Below, one piece after another: positions 47,369 through 56,614 of a DNA stretch of 64,000 nt. Under the pieces are notes generated by a model that searched no databases, had not been told where the DNA came from, and worked only from the letters and a program-made list of their open reading frames with translations. Position numbers and translations under genes: made by a program. Location: contig NZ_BMQF01000002.1 in the NCBI RefSeq assembly GCF_014647975.1, positions 778,085 through 842,084 on the forward strand, written 5' to 3'. How positions within the stretch are numbered: position 1 is the stretch's first letter; each line of letters starts with the position of its first letter. This DNA is from Streptomyces fumigatiscleroticus (GTDB lineage: Bacteria > Actinomycetota > Actinomycetes > Streptomycetales > Streptomycetaceae).

Positions 47369-48544
47369 ATGACCACCCTCCCGCGCCCCACCACGGAACT
47401 CTCGGCAGACGAGGCCCGCCGTATCGCCCTCCGCGCGCAGGGTCTGCTCGGCAGCCCCGACCGGCGGGCCGGTGTCCGCGGCGTTCTCCGCCATCTCGGC
47501 GCGGTGCAGCTGGACACCATCTCGGTCCTCGCCCGCTCCCACGAGCTCGTTCCCTACGCCCGCCTCGGCGCCGTGGGCCGCAGCACCGTGGAACGGGCCT
47601 ACTGGACGGACACCCACGCCTTCGAGTACTGGTCGCACGCCGCCTGCCTCCTCCCCGTGGAGGAGTGGCCCCACTTCGCCTTCCGCCGCCGCGCCTACCG
47701 CGACCGCCCGCACTGGAACCACGAGCTCCCGGAGGGCGCCTACGACCAGGTCGTCAAGCAGCTCCGCGCCGAGGGCCCGCTCACCGCCACGGAGCTGGGC
47801 GGCGCGAAGAGAACCAGCGCCTGGTGGGACTGGTCCGGTGCCAAGGTCGCCGTGGAGCGTGCCCTGATGTACGGCGAGGTGGTGTGCGTGGAGCGCCGCG
47901 GCTGGAAGCGGGTGTACGACCTCGCCGAGCGCGCGATCCCGCAGGCGCTGCTCCACGACGAGCTGGACGACACCGAGTGCGTACGCCGTCTGGTCGGCCT
48001 GGCCGGCCGGGCCCTGGGTGTCGGCACCCGCGCGGACATCGCGGACTACCACCGTCTCAAGGCCGAGCAGGTCGATGCGGTGATCGCCGACTCGGGTCTG
48101 GTCCCGGTCACGGTGGAGGGCTGGTCCAGGCCGGCCTGGGCCGATCCCGAGGCCCTCAGGACGCCCCCGCGCGGACGCCACCGCACGACCCTGCTGTCCC
48201 CCTTCGACTCCCTCGTCTGGGAGCGGGCGCGCACGGAGCGGATCTTCGGCTTCACCCACCGCCTGGAGGCGTACGTCCCCCGGCACAAGCGGGTGTACGG
48301 CTATTTCGCGATGCCGGTGCTCTCCGGCGGCCGGCTGGTCGGCCGGGTGGACCCGGCCCGCGAGGGCCGCACCCTGGTGGCCAGGCAGGTCACCCTGGAC
48401 GGCCCGAAGGCGGTTCCGGGGGTGGCCCGGGCCCTGGCCGAGGCGGCGGCCTGGGTGGACTGCACGGATGTCCGCGTGGAGCGGGCCGACGCCCCGGAAC
48501 TGCGCGAGCCGCTCGTGCGGGAACTCGCCCGCCTGCTGGCCTGA
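47369..48544 (+). CDS. YcaQ/HTH_42-family DNA glycosylase (crosslink unhooking type)
   Basis: A 391-residue protein of the HTH_42 superfamily, which includes the Streptomyces AlkZ and E. coli YcaQ glycosylases. Three winged-helix modules and a C-terminal beta-barrel are expected. The catalytic Q-x-D motif is visible as Q47-L48-D49 in HLGAVQLDTIS; QxD marks the YcaQ branch that unhooks interstrand crosslinks, whereas AlkZ has QxQ (known family distinction). Other conserved blocks are AYWTDTHAFEYWSHAACLLP, LLSPFDSLVWERARTERIFGF and VYGYFAMPVL. Separate from the GNAT gene by 79 bp. No crosslinking antibiotic cluster is adjacent, so housekeeping repair is likely. Confidence 0.88.
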   Translation: MTTLPRPTTELSADEARRIALRAQGLLGSPDRRAGVRGVLRHLGAVQLDTISVLARSHELVPYARLGAVGRSTVERAYWTDTHAFEYWSHAACLLPVEEWPHFAFRRRAYRDRPHWNHELPEGAYDQVVKQLRAEGPLTATELGGAKRTSAWWDWSGAKVAVERALMYGEVVCVERRGWKRVYDLAERAIPQALLHDELDDTECVRRLVGLAGRALGVGTRADIADYHRLKAEQVDAVIADSGLVPVTVEGWSRPAWADPEALRTPPRGRHRTTLLSPFDSLVWERARTERIFGFTHRLEAYVPRHKRVYGYFAMPVLSGGRLVGRVDPAREGRTLVARQVTLDGPKAVPGVARALAEAAAWVDCTDVRVERADAPELREPLVRELARLLA

Positions 48545-48566
48545 GAGCGAATCGACCGCACCGAAA

Positions 48567-48594
48567 GCCGGCCGGCCGGAACCCGGCGGCCGGC
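48567..48594. terminator. GC hairpin between convergent genes
   Basis: GCCGGCCG (48571-48578) pairs with CGGCCGGC (48587-48594) across an 8-nt loop, directly between the stop codons of the glycosylase and response-regulator genes. Confidence 0.55.
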
Positions 48595-48595
48595 C

Positions 48596-49339
48596 TCAGC
48601 GGATTTCGAGGATCTTCTCCCGCATCGCGTACACCACCGCCTCCATCCTGGAGTGCAGTTGCAGCTTCTCCAGGATGTTGCGCACGTGGTTCTTCACGGT
48701 GTTCTCGGAAATGAAGAGTTCCTTGGCGATGTCCCGGTTGTTCATGCCCGTGGCGACGAGCTTGAGAACCTCCAGCTCACGGTCGGTGAGCCGCGGCGCG
48801 GGCACGAGCCGGCGTTCGTCGGTCCGCTGGATCATCGACTTGAACTCGGTGAGCAGTTTGGACGCCATGGACGGACTGATCTGCGACTGCCCGTCGGCCA
48901 CCGCGCGAATGGCGGTGGCCACCTCGTCCGTCGAGATCTCCTTGAGGAGATAACCGGTCGCGCCCGCCTTGATCGCGTCGTAGAGGTCGGCTTCCTCGTC
49001 GCTTATCGTCAGCATGATGATCTTGGCGCTGGGGGCCACCTCCTTGATGGAGGTGCATGCCTCGATCCCGCCGCGCTTGGGCATGCGCACATCCATCAGA
49101 ACGATGTCCGGAAGCAGATCCGCGGCCTTCTCGACGGCCTCGGCCCCGTCGCCCGCCTCTCCGACGACCTGGATGTCCTGCTCGGCGGCGAGCACGATCT
49201 CCAGGCCACGGCGGAACAGGGCGTGGTCGTCCACGACCAGGACCCTGATCGGCTCCTTGCGTGAAGAGCCCGCGTCCGGGCCCATGCCGACGACGCCGTC
49301 GGCATCCTCGTCCCGCATCGGTCCGAAGCTGTCCGCCAT
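48596..49339 (-). CDS. NarL/FixJ-family response regulator
   Basis: A 247-residue two-domain regulator. The receiver has the acidic pair VVDDH, phospho-acceptor D83 (IVLMDVRMP) and the LLKE lysine. The C-terminal LuxR-type helix-turn-helix is LTDRELEVLKLVATGMNNRDIAKELFISENTVKNHVRNIL. An unusual acidic 30-residue N-terminal tail precedes the receiver. The ATG at 49339 follows a textbook GGGGGAGG. No sensor kinase gene is adjacent, so it is an orphan within this window. Same-strand neighbour hpf lies 206 bp upstream. Confidence 0.92.
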   Translation of the reverse strand: MADSFGPMRDEDADGVVGMGPDAGSSRKEPIRVLVVDDHALFRRGLEIVLAAEQDIQVVGEAGDGAEAVEKAADLLPDIVLMDVRMPKRGGIEACTSIKEVAPSAKIIMLTISDEEADLYDAIKAGATGYLLKEISTDEVATAIRAVADGQSQISPSMASKLLTEFKSMIQRTDERRLVPAPRLTDRELEVLKLVATGMNNRDIAKELFISENTVKNHVRNILEKLQLHSRMEAVVYAMREKILEIR

Positions 49340-49545
49340 CGTTCCTCCCCCTGAAGGCTGTGGCCTGTCGGTCTGGGCCATCGCCAACCCAAGGCAACGA
49401 CCCACCCGTTGAGCCGTTGCGGCCATGATTCCATGCCTGGGCGACACCGGGGTGACGAGCGCGGCGCGAACTCGTCGCACACGGGTGCCCCTGGGGGGCG
49501 CACTCGCGCTCCAGGGGCACCGGCCTCGGCTGTCACCGGACGTGA

Positions 49546-50238
49546 TCAGCCGCCGAGCGCTCCGCCCGCCTCGGCAGAGGGCGCCTGGGTGACCATCGTG
49601 TCCGTCGTCAGGTGGATGACGCCGTAGTCGTACGCGTGCCGCCGGTAGACGACACTGGGTTCCTTGGTCTCGGAGTCGACGAACAGGTAGAAGTCGTGCC
49701 CGACCAGTTCCATCTCGTAGAGCGCCTGGTCGAGGGTCATCGGGGCCGCGACGTGGGTCTTCTCGCGGACGACGAGGGGACCGTCACCCTGGATCTCCAG
49801 CGAGCCGATCTTCTTGGTGGGGACGCTCTCCTGCTCGTCCTGCTGGGCGGCGAGGCCGTTCCCGTTGAGCGTCGCCGCGCCCGGCACGTGGTCGGCCACC
49901 TCGGCGGCCGAGATCCGGCGTGCTCCACGGCGCGAGAACCGCTTGTCGTGCTGCTTGCGCAGCCGGGCGTCCAGCTTCTCCGCCGCGAGGTCCAGCGCCG
50001 CGTACGGATCGCTCGCCGCGGCCTCCGCCCGGATCACCGGACCGCGGGAGTGGAGCGTGATCTCCACCCGGTCACAGCGGTCGGCCTGTCGTGGGTTGGG
50101 CTCCTTGGACACCTCGACGTCGAGGCTGATCACCTTGCCATCGAGCTTCTGGATCTTCTCCAGCTTCAGCTTCTCGGCCACGTGCTTCCGGAACCGCTCG
50201 GGCACCTCGGTCTTGCGGCCCTTGACGACGATGTCCAC
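49546..50238 (-). CDS. hpf: Long-form ribosome hibernation promoting factor
   Basis: A 230-residue long HPF. The N-terminal beta-alpha domain (about 1-100: DIVVKGRKTEVPERFRKHV, DRVEITLHSRGPVIRAEA) binds near the 30S decoding site. The C-terminal domain (about 165-225: TLDQALYEMELVGHDFYLFVD, VVYRRHAYDYGVIHL) dimerises 70S particles into 100S. The GTG at 50238 has GGAACGGAG upstream and gives the family start. Linker about 105-160 is Arg/Gln-rich. Stress-induced expression is expected from the family; the 312-bp upstream region is long enough for several promoters. Confidence 0.95.
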   Translation of the reverse strand: MDIVVKGRKTEVPERFRKHVAEKLKLEKIQKLDGKVISLDVEVSKEPNPRQADRCDRVEITLHSRGPVIRAEAAASDPYAALDLAAEKLDARLRKQHDKRFSRRGARRISAAEVADHVPGAATLNGNGLAAQQDEQESVPTKKIGSLEIQGDGPLVVREKTHVAAPMTLDQALYEMELVGHDFYLFVDSETKEPSVVYRRHAYDYGVIHLTTDTMVTQAPSAEAGGALGG

Positions 50239-50550
50239 GCAGAACTCCGTTCCCGGATCGCTCCGCACCGCTGGCGGAGCATCTCCCTTTTGCACCCGGT
50301 TCCGGTGGGCCCCGGAACCTCGGACTCGGTGACGTCCACCTCCTCCCCCGCGGGCGAGATCTCCATTCAGCCGACGCGGGTGATTGCGATAAGACCCGCA
50401 GCACGGCATTCGGATATGAGAGGTGTGGCCTGCGCCTTTCCTCACAACCGAACATATCTCGCCCGGCCGGAAGTCGTCACCCTCTACCGCGGCGTACCTC
50501 CGTTCAGGTGATTTGGCCCTCTCATTACCTGCAACGACGTCGGTTCTCGG
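50239..50550. other. Upstream region of hpf, 312 bp
   Basis: Lies between the ComF-like gene and hpf. It is less GC-rich than the coding DNA. No gene and no clear sigma-factor consensus were found by eye. Confidence 0.4.
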
Positions 50551-51531
50551 TCAGTTCCGATTTCTTTCGAAGCCATCGGGTGACGCCGCGACCACAGCCG
50601 CGCGGATCATGATCCCGACGCCATCCGCGCCCACCGTTCCCGGCCCGGCGGGCGCCCGGCCCGACCTCACTTCCGTCGCTCCAGCTTTTCGTTCCTCTCT
50701 GCCTTCCCCTACCGCCCCCATGTACACGGCCCCCGCCGCCGTCCTGTACGTGTCCGGCCCCGCCGACCGCTCATCGGTGGCCGGATGCGAGGGCGTCCGC
50801 CCGCGCGCGGCCTCCGTCCCCGCCTTCGCCGCTTGCACGGCCCGGGCGGCCTCCGCCAGGGACGACCCGGTGGTCATGAGGTCGTCGACGAGCACGACCC
50901 CGCCGCCGGCGAGCAGCCGGGCGCCGCCGGGCACCACCATGAGGGCGCCCGCGAGATTGGCCAGACGTTGCCGGGAGTCGAGGCCCGACTGGTCGGCCAC
51001 GGCACGGCGCTGCCGCAGCACGGCCAGGACCCGCGCGGGCGTCCCGGTCCGCCGCAGCTCACCCGCCGCCGCGAGGGCGATCCGCCGCGCCGGGTCGTGC
51101 CCCCGTGCCCGCACCGCCCCGCGCGCGGACGGAACGGGAACGAGCAGCACAGGCGCCGCACCGCCCCGGCCCGGCCCCGCGGCGTCCGGAACACCGCGGC
51201 ACCCGGCAGGTCCGGCCCGGCGGGCCGCTGCCCCCGCCTCCCGCAGTCCGGCCCGTACCGCACCCGCCAGGGCCTCGCCGAGCGGTCCCGCGAGCGCCAG
51301 CGCACCCCGTTCCTTGTGGGCCAGCAGCACGGCCCGCACCTCGTCCGCGTACCGGGCCGCCGCGTGCACCACCGGCAACCCGGGCGGATCCGGCACCGGC
51401 TGCACCCGGCGCGGCGGGCCCCCGGTCAGGGCCGCACGGCACTCCGCGCAGAGCACCGTACGAGGCCTCCCGCAGCCCCCGCACTCCGCCGGCAGCACCA
51501 GGTCGGTGAGATCCTGCCACCACCCCCGCAT
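50551..51531 (-). CDS. ComF-family phosphoribosyltransferase-like protein with internal insertion
   Basis: A 326-residue protein. The N-terminal zinc finger CGGC-x7-CAEC (C17, C20, C28, C31) is followed by a type-I phosphoribosyltransferase fold with PRPP loop VVLVDDLMTTGSSL (about 212-225). The usual end of the fold, AAVVAASPDGFERNRN, comes only after about 65-70 extra Gly/Arg/Ala-rich residues (about 240-305), so the protein is longer than the usual about 240. ComFC homologues act in DNA uptake in competent bacteria; the Streptomyces role is unknown. ATG at 51531. The insertion is in frame and may be a disordered expansion. Confidence 0.83.
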   Translation of the reverse strand: MRGWWQDLTDLVLPAECGGCGRPRTVLCAECRAALTGGPPRRVQPVPDPPGLPVVHAAARYADEVRAVLLAHKERGALALAGPLGEALAGAVRAGLREAGAAARRAGPAGCRGVPDAAGPGRGGAAPVLLVPVPSARGAVRARGHDPARRIALAAAGELRRTGTPARVLAVLRQRRAVADQSGLDSRQRLANLAGALMVVPGGARLLAGGGVVLVDDLMTTGSSLAEAARAVQAAKAGTEAARGRTPSHPATDERSAGPDTYRTAAGAVYMGAVGEGREERKAGATEVRSGRAPAGPGTVGADGVGIMIRAAVVAASPDGFERNRN

Positions 51532-51641
51532 GCGTCCACTGTGCCAACGCCCGGGCCGGCCGACCACCCCTGTGGAAAACCACGGGCAGCCCGCCTGTGG
51601 AGAATGCGGCCCGACGGCCCCTGACGTGCCACGACCCGCGA

Positions 51642-51683
51642 AGCCCGCAGCCCGCAGCCCGCAGCTCTCAGCTCTCATCTCTC
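51642..51683. repeat. 7-bp tandem repeat upstream of the ComF-like gene
   Basis: Six 7-bp units: three AGCCCGC, two AGCTCTC, one ATCTCTC. It lies in the 273-bp gap between lpqB and the ComF-like gene, which also holds CCTCCGTCACCC-like iterations around 51740-51830. Confidence 0.85.
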
Positions 51684-51804
51684 AGCCATGCAGGCTCGGG
51701 CGCCCGGCCTCCGTGACCCGCCGGAGCCCGCACTCCGCGGCCCGTCCGTCATCCCGCCCGGCGCCCCTCCGTCACCCGGCGGCGGACCGACGCCGTCCCC
51801 TCCG

Positions 51805-53634
51805 TCACCCCGGATAGACCGGCGCCGTCCCGGCCGTCACCTTCTGCCACTGCGCCCCGGACGGCAGCCGTACGATCCCGTCCTCGGAGTACGCCACCAG
51901 CGGCATCCGGTCGTCCTCGGAGGCGGCGATCTCCTCCACGCCGGTCAGCGCGGCCGGCGCCGGGGCCTCCGGTGTGGAGCCGTCGACCTGGACGTACCGG
52001 ATCTGCTGCACGCCGCCCTGTTCGCGCCCGACCACCACGAGCCGGCTGTCACCGGCCCAGGACATCGCGGTGACCTCCTCCAGCTCCGGTGCCGCGGAGC
52101 GCAGCTCGGCCACCGTGACCTCCGGCTTCCCGTCGGTCTTCGTCCGCCGTTCGATCCGTCCGATGAGCAGCGACCGCTCGCCGTCCTGCTCGACGACGAG
52201 CGCGACGCGCACCCCGTCGGCGGCCACGCGGACCGCCTGGACACGCCCCTCGAGGCCCGGGGTTCCCACCTCCACCGGCTCGCCCTTGCCCTGCTGAAGC
52301 AGGAGCAGACGGGGATCGTCGGGATCGCGGTCGGCCACCCACAGGTCGCCCCGCTCGTCCCAGCTCGGCGGCGTCAGCCGGTCCTGCTCGGTCTTGCCCT
52401 GGCTGACCAGCACGGGATCCCCGAGCGAACCGCCCGACGCCAGCGACGCCACGTACAGCGCCCTGCCGTCGAGGCCGACCCCGGCCGCGGTGCGCTCGTC
52501 ACGCGACACCGCCACCGACCGCAGTGCCTGATCGCCCTCGCCCAGCGCGCCCGGCACCGGTTCCGGCTGTGTGCCGTTGCCGCCCGCGGGCAGCCGCACC
52601 AGCCGGTTCTTGGCGTCGATGAAGTACAGGTAGTCGGGGTGCTGTGCCGAGCCGCGCGCCGCGACGGCCTGGGCCCGGTCCTCGGCGAGGGAGCACAGCT
52701 GCGCGCCGCCCGCCTGGAGTTCGACCTCGTCCACCGCCGGGGTGAGGTTCTCCAGGGTGAACAGGAGCTGGGCCGCCATCTCGTCGCACTTGTCTGTGCC
52801 GACCCTCGCGGCCTTGTCGTTCAGGGGCACGGTCAGCTTGTTGCGGTCGTCCGGCGTCAGCGAGTCGACGCCCTTCTCCAGCGCCGTACCGGTGGGGAAG
52901 CTCGACCGCACGACGGGCTCCAGCAGGCTCGTGGGCCCGTTGATCAGGGAACGCACCACCTGTGTCATCAGGTCCACGCGCCGTCGTACGTAGACGGGAT
53001 CGGCGACGGCCGCCGGCTGCGAGGTCCCGCCGGCCTCGGCCTGCGAGGCGAAGTAGTACTTGTTGACCGGCATGTAATTGCGCTGGAAGTCCGACTGCCC
53101 CATGACGACGCCCTGGGGCAACAGGTCGATGCGCCACTGCCCGGTCTTGGCGTTGCGCGTGAGGTGCACCGTCTCGCTGTACTGCCCGTCGGCGGGCGCG
53201 TACGACTGCTGCGCGTCGACCGTGGCGACTTCGGTCCCGGTCAGGGCGAGCGAGTAGTCGTCGGCGTTCTCGCGGTTGGGCGCGTGGGCGACTTCCGTGC
53301 CCGGTCCGTTGGCGAGGACCGTGGTGGACGCCTCGGGCCGCCAGTTGCGCGCCGCCTCGGCGGTCAGATACTTGCGCGCCGTCTCATAGTGCGGATCGTC
53401 GCTGGTCAGCGCCTCCAGGAAGCCCTGCACGATCTCCGGTGGCTGCGCGTCCTCCCGCGGCGGCATGGCGAACACGCGCACCTGGGTGTCCTGACGGGGC
53501 GTGGACTCCACGCCCCGCAGATCCCCGCTGTCGGGCATCGAGGCGCACCCCGCCAGCAGTACGACGCCACAGGCGGCGTAGGCCACCGCGTGCGCCGGCC
53601 GCGGCCGGCGGCCCCCCGCGCGGTCAGCGACCAC
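51805..53634 (-). CDS. lpqB: Lipoprotein LpqB, partner of MtrAB
   Basis: Extracytoplasmic lipoprotein of 609 residues that modulates the MtrB sensor in actinobacteria. The signal peptide ends in lipobox LLAGC. A GerMN-type domain (about 60-330: VNKYYFAS, VVRSLINGP) and a C-terminal beta-propeller (about 340-600: LYFIDAKNRLVRLP, LWVADRD) follow. The GTG at 53634 is chosen for its GGGGAGG six bases upstream; an ATG at 53661 has its purine block touching the codon. The gene overlaps the end of mtrB by 11 bp, indicating coupled translation in mtrA-mtrB-lpqB. Confidence 0.94.
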   Translation of the reverse strand: MVADRAGGRRPRPAHAVAYAACGVVLLAGCASMPDSGDLRGVESTPRQDTQVRVFAMPPREDAQPPEIVQGFLEALTSDDPHYETARKYLTAEAARNWRPEASTTVLANGPGTEVAHAPNRENADDYSLALTGTEVATVDAQQSYAPADGQYSETVHLTRNAKTGQWRIDLLPQGVVMGQSDFQRNYMPVNKYYFASQAEAGGTSQPAAVADPVYVRRRVDLMTQVVRSLINGPTSLLEPVVRSSFPTGTALEKGVDSLTPDDRNKLTVPLNDKAARVGTDKCDEMAAQLLFTLENLTPAVDEVELQAGGAQLCSLAEDRAQAVAARGSAQHPDYLYFIDAKNRLVRLPAGGNGTQPEPVPGALGEGDQALRSVAVSRDERTAAGVGLDGRALYVASLASGGSLGDPVLVSQGKTEQDRLTPPSWDERGDLWVADRDPDDPRLLLLQQGKGEPVEVGTPGLEGRVQAVRVAADGVRVALVVEQDGERSLLIGRIERRTKTDGKPEVTVAELRSAAPELEEVTAMSWAGDSRLVVVGREQGGVQQIRYVQVDGSTPEAPAPAALTGVEEIAASEDDRMPLVAYSEDGIVRLPSGAQWQKVTAGTAPVYPG

Positions 53635-55681
53635 GAGTTGCCTCCCCTTGCGTCTTCGCATCCTCCGGCCCGGCCTCCGGGCGGCCCGCCGCCCCGGAGG
53701 CCGGCGAGCCGTCCTGCCGCCGCGTTCCCGAGGCGGGCCGGGGCACCACGCGCGCGCCGTTGCCCGGCAACGCCGTCGGGTCGGCCGTCGGCACCGCGGC
53801 CGACCGCGCGGCGATCGGATCCCGGGCCGGTATCGCGGGCGCCTGTCCGGCCGTCTGCTGCGCCGGCACGGTGGCCGTCCTGCTGCCGTCGCCCGGCGAA
53901 CCGTCCTCGTCGAGTCCGCGACCGCGTCGCGAGTCCGTGGGCTCCAGCGGTATCGGGGAGCCCCGCAGCGGCTCGTCGGCGGTCCTGGGCAGCGTCAGCC
54001 GGAACTGCGAGCCGCCGCCCGGCTCGCCCCAGGCCTGGAGCCAGCCGCCGTGCAGCCGGGCGTCCTCCAGCGCGATCGACAGGCCCAGACCCGTACCGCC
54101 GGTGGTACGCGCGCGTGCCGGATCCGCCCGCCAGAAGCGGCTGAAGACGCGGGTCGCCTCGCCGGGCTTGAGTCCGACCCCGTAGTCGCGCACCGCGACG
54201 GCGACCGCACCGCCGGCCGCGGCGAGCCGGACGACGACGTCCTTGCCCTCACCGTGCTCGACGGCGTTGACGACCAGGTTGCGCAGGACACGCTCCACGC
54301 GCCGGGCATCGGCCTCGGCGACGACCGGCTGCTGGTCGCCCAGGACGCGTATCCGCGTGCCCTTGCGCTCGGCGAGCGGTTCGGCACCGCTGACCACGCG
54401 CCGTACGACCTCCCTGAGGTCGATCGGCTCCGCCTCCAGCGCCGCGGCGCCCGCGTCGAAGCGGCTGATCTCCAGCAGGTCCGCGAGCAGCGACTCGAAC
54501 CGGTCCAGCTGGTCGGCGAGCAGTTCGGCCGACCGCGCGGTGACCGGATCGAAGTCCTCGCGCGCCTCGTGGATGACGTCGGCGGCCATCCGTACGGTGG
54601 TCAGCGGGGTGCGCAGCTCGTGGGAGACGTCGGAGACGAACCGCCGCTGCATCCGCGACAGGTCCTCCAGCTGGTTGATCTTCAGTTGCAGGTTCTGCGC
54701 CATCTTGTTGAAGGCCTCGCCGAGCCGGGCGATGTCGTCCTCGCCGGTGACCTTCATACGCTCCTGGAGCCGCCCCGCGGACAGCCGCTCGGCGATGCTC
54801 GCCGCCATCCGCACGGGCGTGACGACCTGGCGCACCACCAGCCAGGCGATGGCCCCGAGCAGGACGACGACGAAGAGCCCGGCCGTCGCCAGCGTGCCCT
54901 TGACCAGGCTGAGCGACTTCTCCTCCTGCGTGAGCGGGAAGAGGTAGTACAGCTGGTACGGGTCGCCGTTGGGGTCGTTGACCTGCTTGCCGATGACCAG
55001 CGCCGGCTGGGAGTCCTTGCCGGAGCTGTAGACGATGCGCGTGTAGCTCTGCGCCGCCGCCGTGCTGCTGTCGACCCGCTCGCGCAGGTCCTCGGGCACG
55101 CTGGCGGAGGGGTCGACGTAGCCGGAGGCACGCGGACCGCGTCCGCCGCCGCTGTCGTCGCCCGCGGGGAGCGTGACCACGTCGAAGGCGCCCTGCCCGC
55201 CGCTGGAGAGCGACTCCACCAGGTTGCTCATCCACTCGATGACGTTCTGCGCGGGACGTCCGTCCACCGCGCCGCCGTCGTCCCCGGTGCCGCTCGACGC
55301 CTCGTCGGCCTTCTGCTTGGCGACCGAGAAGCCACCGGTCGCCTGGCTCTGCGACGCCTTCACCTTGGCGTCCAGCAGGCCGTTGCGGACCTGCCCGATG
55401 ACGACGAAGCCGAGCAGCAGGACGACGCCCAGCGACATCAGCAGGGTGGTGACGACGACCTTGAGCTGGATGTTGCGCCGCCACAGCCGCATGACGGGCA
55501 GCAGCGGCCGGCGCACCCAGCGCACGAACAGACGCAGCACGGGGCTGCCCTGCACGCCGCCGTGGAGCAGCCCGCCCTCCAGGAAACGGCCCCAGCGGGA
55601 GCCCGCCGGCTTCCGGCCGACAGGCCGCCCCGCACGGGCCCCGGACCGGCCGGGCGTCGAAGCGGCACTGTCCTGGGACAC
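53624..55681 (-). CDS. mtrB: Sensor histidine kinase MtrB
   Basis: Membrane sensor kinase of 685 residues. A cytoplasmic N-terminus leads to a first span near residue 75-95, an extracytoplasmic sensor region with Ser/Gly-rich parts to about 255, a second span, and a HAMP linker (VVRQVVTPVRMAASIAERL). HisKA holds phospho-acceptor H354 in DVSHELRTPL, and the HATPase has the N-box NLVVNAVEHG, VRDYGVGL and GGTGLGLSIALEDA. A long unstructured C-terminal tail (about 560-685) is typical of Streptomyces MtrB. The GTG at 55681 is 2 bp past the mtrA stop. It phosphorylates MtrA, a regulator of cell wall and development. Confidence 0.95.
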   Translation of the reverse strand: MSQDSAASTPGRSGARAGRPVGRKPAGSRWGRFLEGGLLHGGVQGSPVLRLFVRWVRRPLLPVMRLWRRNIQLKVVVTTLLMSLGVVLLLGFVVIGQVRNGLLDAKVKASQSQATGGFSVAKQKADEASSGTGDDGGAVDGRPAQNVIEWMSNLVESLSSGGQGAFDVVTLPAGDDSGGGRGPRASGYVDPSASVPEDLRERVDSSTAAAQSYTRIVYSSGKDSQPALVIGKQVNDPNGDPYQLYYLFPLTQEEKSLSLVKGTLATAGLFVVVLLGAIAWLVVRQVVTPVRMAASIAERLSAGRLQERMKVTGEDDIARLGEAFNKMAQNLQLKINQLEDLSRMQRRFVSDVSHELRTPLTTVRMAADVIHEAREDFDPVTARSAELLADQLDRFESLLADLLEISRFDAGAAALEAEPIDLREVVRRVVSGAEPLAERKGTRIRVLGDQQPVVAEADARRVERVLRNLVVNAVEHGEGKDVVVRLAAAGGAVAVAVRDYGVGLKPGEATRVFSRFWRADPARARTTGGTGLGLSIALEDARLHGGWLQAWGEPGGGSQFRLTLPRTADEPLRGSPIPLEPTDSRRGRGLDEDGSPGDGSRTATVPAQQTAGQAPAIPARDPIAARSAAVPTADPTALPGNGARVVPRPASGTRRQDGSPASGAAGRPEAGPEDAKTQGEATRGR

Positions 55682-55682
55682 G

Positions 55683-56372
55683 TCAGCTCGGCCCTGCCTT
55701 GTAACCGACACCACGGACGGTCACCACGATCTCCGGCTTCTCCGGGTCCTTCTCGACCTTCGACCGCAGCCGCTGCACGTGCACGTTGACCAGGCGGGTG
55801 TCCGCCGCGTGGCGGTAACCCCAGACCTGCTCAAGCAGCACCTCGCGGGTGAACACCTGCCACGGCTTGCGGGCCAACGCCACCAGCAGGTCGAACTCCA
55901 GCGGCGTCAGCGCGATCGACTGACCGTCCCGCTTCACGGAGTGACCGGCCACGTCGATCACCAGGTCACCGATGGCGAGCTGCTCCGGCGCCGGCTCCTC
56001 CGACCTCCTGAGCCGCGCCCGGATACGGGCCACCAGCTCCTTGGGCTTGAACGGCTTGACGATGTAGTCGTCGGCGCCCGACTCCAGGCCCACGACGACG
56101 TCGACGGTGTCGCTCTTCGCCGTGAGCATCACGATCGGCACCCCGGACTCCGCCCTGATCAGGCGGCACACCTCGATGCCGTCCCGGCCGGGCAGCATCA
56201 GGTCCAGCAGCACCAGATCGGGCTTGGTCTCCCGGAAGGCGGCCAGCGCCTTGTCGCCGTCGGACACGAAAGACGGCTCAAAACCCTCACCACGCAGCAC
56301 AATGCCGAGCATCTCGGCCAGTGCGGTGTCGTCGTCGACGACAAGGACTCGTCCCTTCATGAACGACATCAT
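55683..56372 (-). CDS. mtrA: Response regulator MtrA
   Basis: OmpR/PhoB-family regulator, 229 residues. The receiver has the acidic triplet VVDDD, phospho-acceptor D57 (VLLDLMLPG) and DDYIVKPF. The winged helix contains LTPLEFDLLVALARKPWQVFTREVLLEQVWGYRH. The sequence is what I expect for Streptomyces MtrA, which links development, osmotic response and antibiotic production. The MMSFMKGRVLVVDDD start at 56372 is used. First gene of mtrA-mtrB-lpqB. A 16-bp perfect palindrome lies 40 bp upstream of the start. Confidence 0.97.
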   Translation of the reverse strand: MMSFMKGRVLVVDDDTALAEMLGIVLRGEGFEPSFVSDGDKALAAFRETKPDLVLLDLMLPGRDGIEVCRLIRAESGVPIVMLTAKSDTVDVVVGLESGADDYIVKPFKPKELVARIRARLRRSEEPAPEQLAIGDLVIDVAGHSVKRDGQSIALTPLEFDLLVALARKPWQVFTREVLLEQVWGYRHAADTRLVNVHVQRLRSKVEKDPEKPEIVVTVRGVGYKAGPS

Positions 56373-56411
56373 CCCATTCTCATAACGGCGACAGGGCTGC
56401 TGGTGGGGAAG

Positions 56412-56427
56412 GTCACTGGCCAGTGAC
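56412..56427. promoter_or_regulatory. 16-bp perfect palindrome upstream of mtrA
   Basis: GTCACTGGCCAGTGAC reads identically on both strands and lies 40-55 bp before the mtrA start codon, a normal place for a dimeric regulator. The cognate protein is unknown. Confidence 0.6.
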
Positions 56428-56614
56428 GATAGTCGTAGGAGACCGGTGCTGTCTGCACTCGTCCGCCGAGGCGGCGCCGGTGGGCGGCAGCGGCGCCGCT
56501 CGCCAGGGCCCGCGCACCGGCGGCCGGGCCGGGAACACCCCGGCGAACGCCGCGGGAATGGGGGCTCGGCCGATTCGCGCCGGTCCGGGAGACGGGCGGG
56601 CGGCCGGGATCCGG

